Below are positions 39,349 to 47,696 of a stretch of 64,000 nt of DNA, one piece after another. The notes under the pieces are model-generated. The model was not told the DNA's origin. It saw only the letters and a list, made by a program, of their open reading frames with translations, and made no database searches. Within the stretch, counting starts at the first letter, position 1. Each line of letters begins with the position of its first letter. The position numbers and the translations under genes were made by a program. Origin of the DNA: Spongiactinospora sp. TRM90649 (lineage in GTDB: Bacteria; Actinomycetota; Actinomycetes; Streptosporangiales; Streptosporangiaceae). Where the stretch lies: positions 62,001-126,000 of the forward strand of contig NZ_JARLTC010000008.1 in the NCBI RefSeq assembly GCF_029382225.1. Direction: 5' to 3'.

Positions 39349-41379
39349 TCAGCCGGCCACGAGGACGGGGCCGGTGTCGCCGGCGACCCGCGGGTCGTCC
39401 TCGGCGGGGGACGGCCGGACGAAGACCACGACCCCGGCCCGGTAGAGGCCGGACAGCGCGGTGAGCACCTGCCCAGTCAGCCGCTCGGTCAGCCGGTCGG
39501 CGGTGCCGCCGGCGTCGGCGGCCAGCCGCTCGATGACGTCGGCGGTCGGGGCGGTCCCGTCGCACAGCCGCAGCAGCGCCGCCGTCGCCGGGCTCACCCG
39601 CAGTTCGGTCTGGGCCAGGTTGGCGAGCCGGGCGAAGCAGATCAGCACCGGGCGGTCGCCGCCCGCGCCGCCGCCCAGGCAGAACCGCTCGACGACGTCG
39701 CGCTCGAACCGCTCCAGCCGGATCTCGGCCCGGACCAGCGGGCGCAGCCCGGCGACGGTCTCCGCCGTGATCGTGCGCCCGCCGAGCGCGTCGGGGGCGG
39801 GGGGCAGTGCGGGGCCGGGTCTCGTCTCGCCGGCGCGCAGCGCCCACAGCCGGGCCCGCTGGTAGCGCAGCGGGCCGGACAGCCCGCCGGGGTCGCCCCG
39901 CTCGGCGGAGCGCCGTTCGAGGTGGCCGCAGAACTCGTCGAGGGTCCGCAGGTCGTGGGGGGCCGGGGCGGTGCGCCCTGCCTCGAATTCGGCGACCAGG
40001 TCGTCCAGGGCGTCGCCGAGCAGTTCCCTGGTCCAGGGCATGCGCCCGGCGACCCAGGCGGCCAGCGTCTCGCCGGACTCGGCGGGGGTGGCGTCGCGGG
40101 TGACCGCGCGGGTCAGGAGGTCTTCCCAGGCGTCGCCGAACGGGGTGAAGCCGGGGAACCCGGCGGCCACCGACAGGCCGTTCCTGCCGATTCGGCGGGC
40201 GGTCTCCGGCTCGTCCACCAGCGTGGTCAGGCGGGCGGCCAGGACGTCGTGGTCCTTGGGGTCGGGCACCAGCACCACGTTGTGGCCGTCGGTCAGCTCG
40301 TCGCGGTAGCCCTGTTTGGCGTGGATGTCGCCGGACAGCACCAGGCAGGTGCCCGTGGCCAGGACCTCACGGGGCACCACCGGGCCGTGGATGACCACCG
40401 GGAAGTCGCGTTCGAGGAAGCAGGTGGCCGTGCAGGCGCGGATGAGGCGCGGCACCTGCCAGTGCGGGAGGAACGGCAGCAGCCAGGTGCGGTCGCGCAG
40501 CCCGTGCTCGTCCACGGCGGCCCGGACCGCGCCGGTTCGTGATCGGCCCGCCATCAGCAGCAGGTTGAACGCCCTGCCGGACTCGCGGACCCGGCCTAAC
40601 GCGGCGATCAGGTCGAAGGTGCCCTTGAACTCGCCGGGCTTGCCGTACATGCCGATGGTGGGCAGCGCGGGGTCGTACCCGGACGGCGGCGTGCCGTCCG
40701 GGAGCGAGCGCGCCAGCTCGTCGATCTCCGCCGCGCCGAGCGGTTCGGCGTCCGGCCCGAAGCAGGGCGGCACCGCGTAGGGCGGCGACATCCGGATCGC
40801 CCGGCGCCGCACGCCCATGCCGAGGAACCGGCCGGTGAGCGCCGGTTTGGTGATGACGGTTCGGGCCGCGCGGAAGACCTCCTGGTAGGTGGCCGCCAGT
40901 TCGGGGATCCGCATCAGCCGGTCGAGGTCGCTGCCCGCGTGCTGGACCAGCACCGGCAGCCCGGTCCAGCCGCCCACCAGGTGCCCGGCGACGCCGTACG
41001 GCTCCAGGTAGGAGGCGACCACGACATCGCAGTGGAACTCCCTGACCACCTGGACGGCCAGGCCGGCGAGCTTGCTGACGAAGGGGTTGCCCTGCGGGAT
41101 GTGGTCCATGCGGCGGCCGAAGCGCTCCGGGCGGAAGACCCGCACGAACCCGCCCCCGGGAAACGTGGGTTCGTACTCGGCCTCGCCGTCGCCCAGCCGG
41201 ACGCGGAACGACGGCTCGACCTCGTCGGCGTTGGTCACCACGTACACGCGGTGGCCGCGCTCGGCGAGCACCCGCGCCGCCCAGTAGGTCTGGGCGCTCA
41301 CCCCACCCTCGATCGGGGGGTACTTTCCGATCAGGCAGACGCTGAGCGAACCGGTTCCGTCCACGACATCGATGGCCAT
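39349..41379 (-). CDS. GT4 glycosyltransferase with C-terminal RiPP-recognition-like domain
   Basis: 676 aa. Residues ~12-420 are a GT-B glycosyltransferase of family 4: GKYPPIEGGVSAQTYW at the N-terminus and MYGKPGEFKGTFDLIAAL plus VPREVLATGTCLVLSG, with the usual Glu/Gly sugar-nucleotide loop. Beyond ~430 is an additional region of ~240 residues; its end (ELRVSPATAALLRLCDGTAP then DVIERLAADAGG) matches the end of the MNIO partner (LRVNAATAALIEAGDGVRTT) in pattern, suggesting a shared leader-binding fold. ATG 41379 (MAIDVVDG), GGGGAG just upstream. First gene of the operon. Glycosylation of the peptide, perhaps on Cys or Ser, is inference. Confidence 0.85.
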   Translation of the reverse strand: MAIDVVDGTGSLSVCLIGKYPPIEGGVSAQTYWAARVLAERGHRVYVVTNADEVEPSFRVRLGDGEAEYEPTFPGGGFVRVFRPERFGRRMDHIPQGNPFVSKLAGLAVQVVREFHCDVVVASYLEPYGVAGHLVGGWTGLPVLVQHAGSDLDRLMRIPELAATYQEVFRAARTVITKPALTGRFLGMGVRRRAIRMSPPYAVPPCFGPDAEPLGAAEIDELARSLPDGTPPSGYDPALPTIGMYGKPGEFKGTFDLIAALGRVRESGRAFNLLLMAGRSRTGAVRAAVDEHGLRDRTWLLPFLPHWQVPRLIRACTATCFLERDFPVVIHGPVVPREVLATGTCLVLSGDIHAKQGYRDELTDGHNVVLVPDPKDHDVLAARLTTLVDEPETARRIGRNGLSVAAGFPGFTPFGDAWEDLLTRAVTRDATPAESGETLAAWVAGRMPWTRELLGDALDDLVAEFEAGRTAPAPHDLRTLDEFCGHLERRSAERGDPGGLSGPLRYQRARLWALRAGETRPGPALPPAPDALGGRTITAETVAGLRPLVRAEIRLERFERDVVERFCLGGGAGGDRPVLICFARLANLAQTELRVSPATAALLRLCDGTAPTADVIERLAADAGGTADRLTERLTGQVLTALSGLYRAGVVVFVRPSPAEDDPRVAGDTGPVLVAG

Positions 41380-41420
41380 GCTCTCCCCAGGTGAGGTCCG
41401 GCAATCCCGACTTTTCGCCA

Positions 41421-41449
41421 TATATCCGGCTTTGTCGGCGCGATTGCCA
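41421..41449 (-). promoter_or_regulatory. Candidate promoter of RiPP operon
   Basis: Minus strand -35 TGGCAA (41449-41444), 17 bp, -10 GATATA (41426-41421), about 42 nt before the GT start. The region is unusually AT-rich for this genome. Weak match, no operator seen. Confidence 0.4.
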
Positions 41450-41507
41450 TCCTGCTTCGGGGGTCTTGCGGGCCACTTGGAAATCGATGGGGCGGCACTG
41501 CAACCCC

Positions 41508-42479
41508 TCACCGCACGAGCGGAGCCTCCCGGGGAACAGCGCGCAGGGCCAGCACGGTGAACAGCGCCGCGCACACCGCCAGGGCGGCGAACTGACCGAT
41601 CTGCACGACGGCCATGGTCCGGGTGATCGGGTCGACGCCCTGGAACAGCAGCGGGTGAAGCCGGGCCACCAGCACGGGAACGGCCAGGATCGCCAGTGCC
41701 CACGGGCGGAACGGCGAGCGGCGAGCGGCCAGATGGACGGCCGACGCCGCCAGCAGGCCCAGGCACGCCAGCCCCGACGGGGCGAGCCACGGCCACACGA
41801 ACGACCAGACGCGCAGGTCGATCTTCGGCGCGAGCGACGCCGCCCCCGCCACGAGCAGCAGCGCGCCCAGCGCGAGCCCGGCCCCGACCGGCAGCGCGGC
41901 GAGCCACCCGGGCAGGTCCGGCCGCGGCGCCGCGCGGTGGAAGCCCGCCCACAGCGCCAGCACGGGCACCGCGGCGAGCGGGACGTTGAGCACCGCGCCG
42001 AGCGGATCGACCGGCAGCGTCACGGCCGTGGCCAGAACCGCCGCCGCCACCGCGAGCCCCCGGGCGGCCCGGGTCGACCCCCTGGTCAGCGCCAGGAAGG
42101 CGGCCGCCCAGAGCAGGCTGTCGAGCCCCCGCGCCAGTCCTTGCACGGTGTACGGCGAGGGCGTCGTCCACAGGAAGCCCACGGCCACGGCCACCCCGAT
42201 GGTCGCGTGAAAGAACAGCCCGAGCACGGCGACCTGCCGGACCGCCTCGCCCAGGGCGACGTATCGCGGCGACGCTCCCGCACCGCCCATCCGGACGCGC
42301 AGCCCGAGCCCGGCCAGGCTGGCGATCTCCGGCCACCGGGGCCGGGCGTCCGGCTCGTCGGCGGCCTCGCCGGCGCCCTCCATGAAGGCGTCGACCATCT
42401 CCTCCTCACGCCCCGCACGGTAGGAGCGGGGCAGCAGCACCCGGATCGCCAGGCGGTAGCGGTCTTCCAGCAGGCTCAT
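41508..42479 (-). CDS. Multi-pass membrane protein with PadR partner
   Basis: 323 aa. N-terminal ~65 residues are soluble (MSLLEDRYRLAIRVLLPRSY, then RAGREEEMVDAFMEG), then about eight to nine hydrophobic helices. The opening resembles the permease-like proteins (HAAS-domain type) that are encoded with PadR regulators and act in membrane stress or lipid control. ATG 42479 overlaps the PadR stop by one base (TGATG). No transporter signature recognised. Confidence 0.72.
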   Translation of the reverse strand: MSLLEDRYRLAIRVLLPRSYRAGREEEMVDAFMEGAGEAADEPDARPRWPEIASLAGLGLRVRMGGAGASPRYVALGEAVRQVAVLGLFFHATIGVAVAVGFLWTTPSPYTVQGLARGLDSLLWAAAFLALTRGSTRAARGLAVAAAVLATAVTLPVDPLGAVLNVPLAAVPVLALWAGFHRAAPRPDLPGWLAALPVGAGLALGALLLVAGAASLAPKIDLRVWSFVWPWLAPSGLACLGLLAASAVHLAARRSPFRPWALAILAVPVLVARLHPLLFQGVDPITRTMAVVQIGQFAALAVCAALFTVLALRAVPREAPLVR

Positions 42480-42814
42480 CAAGCACCCCAGGCGTGGTGG
42501 GCCCGCAGCCGTGCGCGGGCGGTCTCGGCGTTCCCGGCCAGGCGGGCGGCCTCGGCGGCGAGTGCCCGCGCACCGGAGTCGGTGATCCGGTAGTAGCGGC
42601 GCAGCCGCCCCTGGTGCACCTCCTCGCGGTCGAACTCGACCAGCTCGTCGGCGGCCAGGCGGTCGAGCACGCCGTAGAGGGTGCCGATCTTCAACTGCAC
42701 CCGGCCCTCCGACAGCTCCTCGACCTCGCGGACGATGCCGTAGCCGTGCCGAGGCTCGCCCACCAGCGCGGTGAGGATCAGGAAGGCGGGCTCGGTGATC
42801 GCACGCTGGCTCAT
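42479..42814 (-). CDS. PadR-family transcriptional repressor
   Basis: 111 aa winged helix: TEPAFLILTALVGEPRHGYGIVREVEELSEGRVQLKIGTLYGVLDRL (42660-42800) and YYRITDSGARALAAEA are clear PadR signatures, followed by a short C-terminal dimerisation helix. I chose ATG 42814 (MSQRAIT); another ATG at 42826 lies inside the palindrome. The 13-bp-arm palindrome covering its start region is a likely autoregulatory operator. It probably represses itself and the downstream membrane protein. Confidence 0.88.
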   Translation of the reverse strand: MSQRAITEPAFLILTALVGEPRHGYGIVREVEELSEGRVQLKIGTLYGVLDRLAADELVEFDREEVHQGRLRRYYRITDSGARALAAEAARLAGNAETARARLRAHHAWGA

Positions 42815-42819
42815 GCCGC

Positions 42820-42850
42820 TCACCATATCCTGTCTCGCAGGATATGGTGA
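42820..42850. promoter_or_regulatory. PadR operator palindrome
   Basis: TCACCATATCCTG and CAGGATATGGTGA, perfect 13-bp arms around TCTCG. It overlaps the PadR start region, so binding would block its transcription. The core ATATCC...GGATAT resembles known PadR sites. Confidence 0.7.
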
Positions 42851-42888
42851 AGCCCCGGATCACTCCTGACAGCCGTCATGACCGCACG

Positions 42889-42921
42889 ACGAAGGGCCCG
42901 GCCGATGGCCGGGCCCTTCGT
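42889..42921 (-). terminator. Terminator of serine protease gene
   Basis: ACGAAGGGCCCGGCC and GGCCGGGCCCTTCGT, perfect 15-bp stem with loop GAT, 13 nt after the protease stop. Confidence 0.78.
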
Positions 42922-42934
42922 GGGGTACGCGCGA

Positions 42935-43999
42935 CTAGCGGACGCCGGGGAGCTTCCCGGTCCACAGGTTGGAGGCGTACTTGTAGATCGCGGCGGTCTC
43001 ACCGTCGAAGTACGGCGAGGAGATGCGGTCGTAGCGGTTGTTGTCGTCGGAGTCGATCGCGAGGCTCACGACGCCGTTCAGGTAACCGACCCGCTTGGTG
43101 TTGCTGTACTGCTTGATGAACGGGCCGCCGGAGGAGCCGGGGGTGAAGGCGCACTTCACCGCTACACCCTCTTCGACCTTGTACTTCGGCACGGCCGGGC
43201 CATAGTAGGTCTTGCCGTAGCAGAACTTCATGGTCTCGCCGGTGTAGACCCGGTCGCCGTCGGGGTGCGCGGCGGTCGGGTAACCGAAGACGTAGACGTT
43301 GGCGCCGACCTTCTGGTTCCAGGCGAAGCCCTGGCCGCCCACGTTGTCGCTCAGGCGACCGGCGTCGACCCAGCGGCGCCCCTCGCGCTTGATGCCGTTG
43401 TAGACGTTGACGAAGGCGTAGTCCCTGTCGTAGTCCTCGAAGTTCGCGAAGTCGTAGTGGGTGTGCATCTGGGCGCCCACGTAGTAGCCCCAGTTGGCCT
43501 TGCCCTCGTGGTAGCCGGGGATGAACACGAAGTTCCGCACGGCGGTGTTCTGGTCGGTGTCGTAGACGCAGTGGCCCGCGGTGGCGACCAGGTTCGCGTA
43601 CTTCGACTCCACGGCGGAGGCCGAGCAGTAGTACGGCCGGCCGTTCACCTCGAAGAACACCCGGCCCACGGTGGTGGGCAGGTTCACGTTCTTGGAGCGG
43701 CCCGCGGAGCGGTTGCTGCTGTCCGGGGAGATGAGCCCGGGAGAACCGTCGGCGCTGGCCTTGCGGGAGGTCTTGAACTTACCGGACGCGCTGGAGCCGT
43801 CGGTGTAGTGCTTCGCCGCCTTCAGACGGGCGGCGGTCCACTTGCCGGCCACCTTCGTCGCGCCGGACTTGGACGCCAGCGAGACGGTCTTACGGTCGGG
43901 TGCCGCCTCGGCCGTCGTGGCGAGCGACGCGCCGACCACGGTGGTGGCGACCAGTGCGCCTCCGAGGGGGAGGGCCAGGCGCTTGGCTCGGGTGTTCAA
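42935..43999 (-). CDS. Secreted trypsin-like serine protease
   Basis: 354 aa. Signal peptide at 1-32 (MNTRAKRLALPLGGALVATT, cleavage near AEA-AP), a ~75-residue propeptide, then a chymotrypsin-fold domain. Catalytic His143 in TAGHC, Asp193 in YDRDYAF, and Ser290 in PGSSGGP are present; Cys125 and Cys144 probably form the His-loop disulfide and Cys260/Cys283 another. Start is TTG 43999, supported by AAGGAG 5 nt upstream. Extracellular; substrate unknown. An in vivo role in peptide leader removal cannot be shown: it is separated from the RiPP operon by other genes. Confidence 0.9.
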   Translation of the reverse strand: MNTRAKRLALPLGGALVATTVVGASLATTAEAAPDRKTVSLASKSGATKVAGKWTAARLKAAKHYTDGSSASGKFKTSRKASADGSPGLISPDSSNRSAGRSKNVNLPTTVGRVFFEVNGRPYYCSASAVESKYANLVATAGHCVYDTDQNTAVRNFVFIPGYHEGKANWGYYVGAQMHTHYDFANFEDYDRDYAFVNVYNGIKREGRRWVDAGRLSDNVGGQGFAWNQKVGANVYVFGYPTAAHPDGDRVYTGETMKFCYGKTYYGPAVPKYKVEEGVAVKCAFTPGSSGGPFIKQYSNTKRVGYLNGVVSLAIDSDDNNRYDRISSPYFDGETAAIYKYASNLWTGKLPGVR

Positions 44000-44527
44000 T
44001 CTTGCTCCTTCTCACATCGTCGTACGGCGGGACGTCGGGTCCTGCTCTGCGCCACGCAACCGTTCGAGCGTGGGTCACGGAATGTCAAAGACAGTCCATA
44101 GCCCCGGTCAAGAGACACAAAAGAAGACCGTAGTCATACGGATGCGACCGATGGGGCATAAGTTGCATTAGGCGGTAGACCGTTACTGGTCCGTTACATG
44201 TCACCGGTAAACCAAATGAAGATCCACAAGTCGCCCATAGGCCCTACGACCAGCCGGGTAGCACATAGAAGCACACCGATCCGACCGGACATCCGATCGG
44301 TAAGTGGTAGACGTCACATCCGTATGTGCGATTGGGGGTCAGCCGAATATGGCGCAGGTTGTCAGTTCCGGACAGCCGTAGATCACCCGGCGATCATCGC
44401 CCACCCCCGGGGGCTCTGGCCGTCGCCACGGCGGAGGTGCAGGATGTCATTACACGGCTCGCCCCCGGCGAGACGGCTCGGGGAGACCTCCATCAAGGGG
44501 TGCAGGGGTCGAACGGAGGAAACGCGC
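44000..44527. other. Long intergenic region between divergent genes
   Basis: 528 bp, lower in GC than the coding DNA. CCGTTAC occurs at 44180-44186 and 44191-44197 (11-bp spacing), and CATACGGATG (44135-44144) is the reverse complement of CATCCGTATG (44317-44326). These may be regulatory sites for the protease or the STAS gene. A frame opening at 44198 has no ribosome site and I do not call it coding until 44528. Confidence 0.45.
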
Positions 44528-45277
44528 ATGTATCTCCATGTACGTCTCATTTCTGTGGCCGAGACCGTTGCCGTCATCAACCTGGCGGGAGAGCTGGACG
44601 CCACGACCGTGCACGCGCTGCTCGCCGTACTGGAGCAGCTCACGGCCTCGCCGGTGACACACGTGATCGTGGCCGCCCGGGAGCTGTCGTTCTGCGACAT
44701 GAGCGGCGTCGAGCAACTGGCCGCCACCCACCAGACCCTGCTCGCCAAGGGCGGCCGGCTGGTCATCGCCGAGCCGGGTCCCGGGCTGTGCCGCCTGCTG
44801 GAGGTGATGGCCGAGCACGTACGGCCCGCCATCCAGGCGTTCCCGGCGCTGACGGAGGCGCTGGCCGACGCGGGCGTGGACCTCGACGCCGCGGTCCTCC
44901 CGCTGCTCCGGGTGCGACGCCACCTACCCCGCTACCGCCGGATCCCCCACGTGGCGGTCGCCCCCGGGCGAGCCGGGACGAGACACCTGCGGCCCGGCAA
45001 GCCTCCGGCCCAGGAGCAGCCGTCCCAGCCTCCGCCTCCGGCCGACACCCGCCGCTCGCTGATCAACCGGTCGCACGAGCTGCGCCGTCAGGCGCGCCAG
45101 CAGGTGAACACCATGCAGTGGCGGCTCTTCCTGGCGGGCCGGTCCAGGACCACCCTGTCCGACACCCTGGACCGCTGCCGCGACACGCTCGCCATGATGC
45201 GGGCCAAGGTGCGGGAGTCCCCCACGCGAACGGGGCCAGGAGGTCCACCCCCGGCCGGTGACGGGCAGGCCCGATGA
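44528..45277 (+). CDS. STAS-domain protein (anti-sigma-factor antagonist-like)
   Basis: 249 aa. Residues 1-105 are a STAS domain: VAVINLAGELDATTVHALLA and VIVAARELSFCDMSGVEQL, with the Ser in the D-x-S-G position that is phosphorylated in antagonists. The remainder is a Pro-rich linker and a basic helical tail. ATG 44528 follows GGAGGA at about 8 nt. In the family this protein binds an anti-sigma kinase and frees a sigma factor; no such kinase lies nearby. Overlaps the next gene (ATGA). Confidence 0.85.
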   Translation: MYLHVRLISVAETVAVINLAGELDATTVHALLAVLEQLTASPVTHVIVAARELSFCDMSGVEQLAATHQTLLAKGGRLVIAEPGPGLCRLLEVMAEHVRPAIQAFPALTEALADAGVDLDAAVLPLLRVRRHLPRYRRIPHVAVAPGRAGTRHLRPGKPPAQEQPSQPPPPADTRRSLINRSHELRRQARQQVNTMQWRLFLAGRSRTTLSDTLDRCRDTLAMMRAKVRESPTRTGPGGPPPAGDGQAR

Positions 45278-45675
45278 CCACCGGCGGCGACGAGCCCCGG
45301 CGGGAGCGCGACGCGGAACCCGGGCCGCGGCTGCTCGCCGAGCAGGCGCGGGCCAGGGCCGCGCGGGCGCGGGAACGCGGACGCCGCGCGGGGATCAGGG
45401 CCGAGCAGGTCGCCCGGCGCAGGCGGCAGCTCGCCGACGCCCGCGCCGAGCGCGAGCCGCCTCCGCCGCGATCGGTGCCCGACGTCATCGAGACCGCCCG
45501 CCGGTACGCCGAGGCGGCCAGGCTCAGCGCCGAGGCGAGCCGGGCCTACTCGGCCCAGGCCCACCGGGAGTCGGCGATGCTGCACGACGATCTGGCCGCC
45601 GCCGGAATCGGCGACGCCGAGGCGCATCGCCGCGAGGCCGAACGCCAGCGAAGGGCCGCCGAACGACAGGCGTGA
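45274..45675 (+). CDS. Ala/Arg-rich helical protein
   Basis: 133 aa, over half Ala, Arg and Glu, with long helical stretches (RARAARARERGRRAGIRAEQ; IETARRYAEAARLSAEASRA), probably coiled. No Cys, no membrane helix. Starts by 4-nt overlap with the STAS gene, so the two are co-translated. No named family recognised; a partner of the STAS protein is inference. Confidence 0.65.
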   Translation: MTTGGDEPRRERDAEPGPRLLAEQARARAARARERGRRAGIRAEQVARRRRQLADARAEREPPPPRSVPDVIETARRYAEAARLSAEASRAYSAQAHRESAMLHDDLAAAGIGDAEAHRREAERQRRAAERQA

Positions 45676-45727
45676 GAGCGCTCCCGCGATAGCGCCCGGG
45701 GCCCCTTACGGCAGGGGTTCTGAAGCG

Positions 45728-45742
45728 TACTCTTCCCATGTG
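45728..45742 (+). promoter_or_regulatory. Possible leaderless -10 box of CheR gene
   Basis: TACTCT (45728-45733) ends 6 nt before the GTG at 45740; a weak -35 TTACGG lies 16 bp upstream. No ribosome site precedes the GTG. Confidence 0.4.
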
Positions 45743-47590
45743 ACGTCAGAGGAAGAGCGCGAGTTCGACGAACTCCTCATTCTGCTGAAGGAGACGCGTG
45801 GATTCGATTTCACGGGTTACAAGCGGACGACCCTCATGCGCCGGATCAACCGCCGGCTGGAGGCACTGAAGCTCAACGACTTCAGCGAGTACCGCGACCT
45901 GCTGGAGGTCGAGCCCGAGGAGTACGGACGGCTCTTCGACAGCCTGCTGATCAACGTCACCGGCTTCTTCCGCGACCCCGCCGCCTGGCAGACCTTACGC
46001 GAGGACGTGATCGCTCCACTGCTCGGCGCCAGGACGGCCGGCCAGGCGATCCGGGTGTGGAGCGCGGGCTGCGCGAGCGGCGAGGAGGCGTACACGGTCG
46101 CCATGGTGCTGGCCTCCGAGCTGGGCATGGACGCCTTCCGGGACCGGGTGAAGATCTACGGCACCGACCTCGACGACAAGGCGCTGCAGGTGGCGCGGGC
46201 GGGCGTCTACGCCGAACGCCAGCTCACCACGGTGCCGCCGGCGCTACGGGAGACCTTCTTCGAGCCCGTGGAAAGCGGATACGCCTTCCGCCGCGACCTG
46301 CGGCGCCAGCTCATCTTCGGCCGCAACGACCTCACCCGCGACGCCCCGATCTCCCGCGTCGACCTGCTGCTCGCCCGCAACACGCTGATGTACTTCAACA
46401 CCGAGACGCAGCTCAGCATCGTCCGGCGGTTCCACTTCGCGCTCGCCGACCCGGGGTACCTGTTCCTCGGCAAGGCCGAGATGCTGCTCAACCACGGCGA
46501 CAAGTTCGAGCCGGTCGATCTGCGGATGCGACTGTTCCGGAAGATCAAGACGGCGGCGCCCGGCAACCGGCCCTCGTGGCCGCTGGGCGGGGCGTCGGAG
46601 CGCTCGCCGTACCTGCCCGCGCTTGCGGCCATGGCGCTGGCCGCGGGGCCGGTGGCGCAGATCGTGATCAGCCGTGAGGGCAGCCTGGCGCTGGTCAACA
46701 CCAGGGCGGAGGCCCTGTTCAACCTGCGCCCCCGCGACGTCGGGCGGCCCTTCCAGGACCTGGAGGTCTCCTACCGGCCGATCGAGCTGCGCTCGGTGAT
46801 CGAGCAGGCCCGCCAGACGATGCGCCCGATCGAGCTACAGGACGTCGTGTGGCACCGGGTGGGCGCGGCGGAGAGCAGCGTGTTCGACGTCTCGGTGGTC
46901 CCGCTGCTGTCCGGCGGCGACCTCGTGGGGGTGGGGATCCACTTCTCCGACGTCACCCGCTACCGCAAGCTCCGCGACGAGTTCGAGCAGGCCAACCGGG
47001 AGCTGGAACAGGCCTATGAGGAACTCCAGTCGCTCAACGAGGAACTGGAGACCACCAATGAAGAACTCCAGTCCACCAACGAAGAGCTGGAGACCACCAA
47101 CGAGGAGCTCCAGTCCACCAATGAGGAACTGGAGACCATGAACGAGGAGCTCCAGTCCACCAACGACGAGCTCCAGCACATCAACGACGCGCTGACGAAC
47201 CGCAGCATCGAGCTCGACCAGGCCAACCAGTTCGTCTCCGCCGTGGTGCGCAGCCTGGGCGACGCCGTGATCGTGCTGGACGACGACCTCATCGTGATCG
47301 TCTGGAGTCCCGGCGCCGAGGAGCTGTGGGGGCTGCGCTCCGACGAGGCGGCGGGCAAGCCGCTCGCCTCGCTCGACATCGGGCTGCCGCTCGACGCGCT
47401 GACGCCGCACCTGCGGGCCGCCATGACCCGCGACGCCCGCGCGGTGAACCGGATGGACGGCGTGGTCATGGACGCGGTCAACCGCCGGGGACGCACCACC
47501 CCGCTGGCCGTGAAGATCTCCCACCTGCGCCGGGCCGACCACTCGCGGCGCGGGCTCATCCTGGTCATGACGGTCCTCGACCAGAGCTGA
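45740..47590 (+). CDS. CheR-type methyltransferase with PAS and coiled coil
   Basis: 616 aa. CheR N-domain (~5-80, GFDFTGYKRTTLMRRINRRL), SAM-binding domain with WSAGCASGEEAYTVAMVLA (~105-123) and LLARNTLMYF, then a PAS domain (~300-410). Residues ~412-485 are a perfect tandem coiled coil of EELQSTN/EELETTN heptads (42-nt DNA repeats), then a second PAS (~490-600). This is the CheB-CheR-PAS hybrid layout with CheB and histidine kinase parts missing. It may methylate a receptor or act as a redox/light signal protein. No chemoreceptor or CheA gene is nearby. Confidence 0.88.
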   Translation: MTSEEEREFDELLILLKETRGFDFTGYKRTTLMRRINRRLEALKLNDFSEYRDLLEVEPEEYGRLFDSLLINVTGFFRDPAAWQTLREDVIAPLLGARTAGQAIRVWSAGCASGEEAYTVAMVLASELGMDAFRDRVKIYGTDLDDKALQVARAGVYAERQLTTVPPALRETFFEPVESGYAFRRDLRRQLIFGRNDLTRDAPISRVDLLLARNTLMYFNTETQLSIVRRFHFALADPGYLFLGKAEMLLNHGDKFEPVDLRMRLFRKIKTAAPGNRPSWPLGGASERSPYLPALAAMALAAGPVAQIVISREGSLALVNTRAEALFNLRPRDVGRPFQDLEVSYRPIELRSVIEQARQTMRPIELQDVVWHRVGAAESSVFDVSVVPLLSGGDLVGVGIHFSDVTRYRKLRDEFEQANRELEQAYEELQSLNEELETTNEELQSTNEELETTNEELQSTNEELETMNEELQSTNDELQHINDALTNRSIELDQANQFVSAVVRSLGDAVIVLDDDLIVIVWSPGAEELWGLRSDEAAGKPLASLDIGLPLDALTPHLRAAMTRDARAVNRMDGVVMDAVNRRGRTTPLAVKISHLRRADHSRRGLILVMTVLDQS

Positions 47591-47605
47591 CCCCGGCGGG
47601 AACCC

Positions 47606-47650
47606 GCCCCGCCACGACGCGGGGCGAGGTCCGCGGGCGGACGGCCCGCG
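47606..47650 (+). terminator. Two tandem hairpins after CheR gene
   Basis: GCCCCGC-CACGAC-GCGGGGC (47606-47625) and CGCGGGC-GGACG-GCCCGCG (47632-47650), 15-60 nt after the CheR stop. Likely terminators. Confidence 0.6.
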
Positions 47651-47696
47651 CGCGTTAGGCTCGGTCTGCTGACGATCGTGATCTTTGGGGGGCACG

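Noticed and set aside
39349..42336. 995-aa continuous frame joining the GT to an extra N-terminal region
   Set aside because: The upstream 319 residues are a shadow of the membrane-protein gene; the GT begins at ATG 41379 with a ribosome site and a family-typical N-terminus.
46975..47195. DNA repeat array or CRISPR
   Set aside because: 42-nt repeats are in-frame coiled-coil heptads of a coding gene; no spacers.
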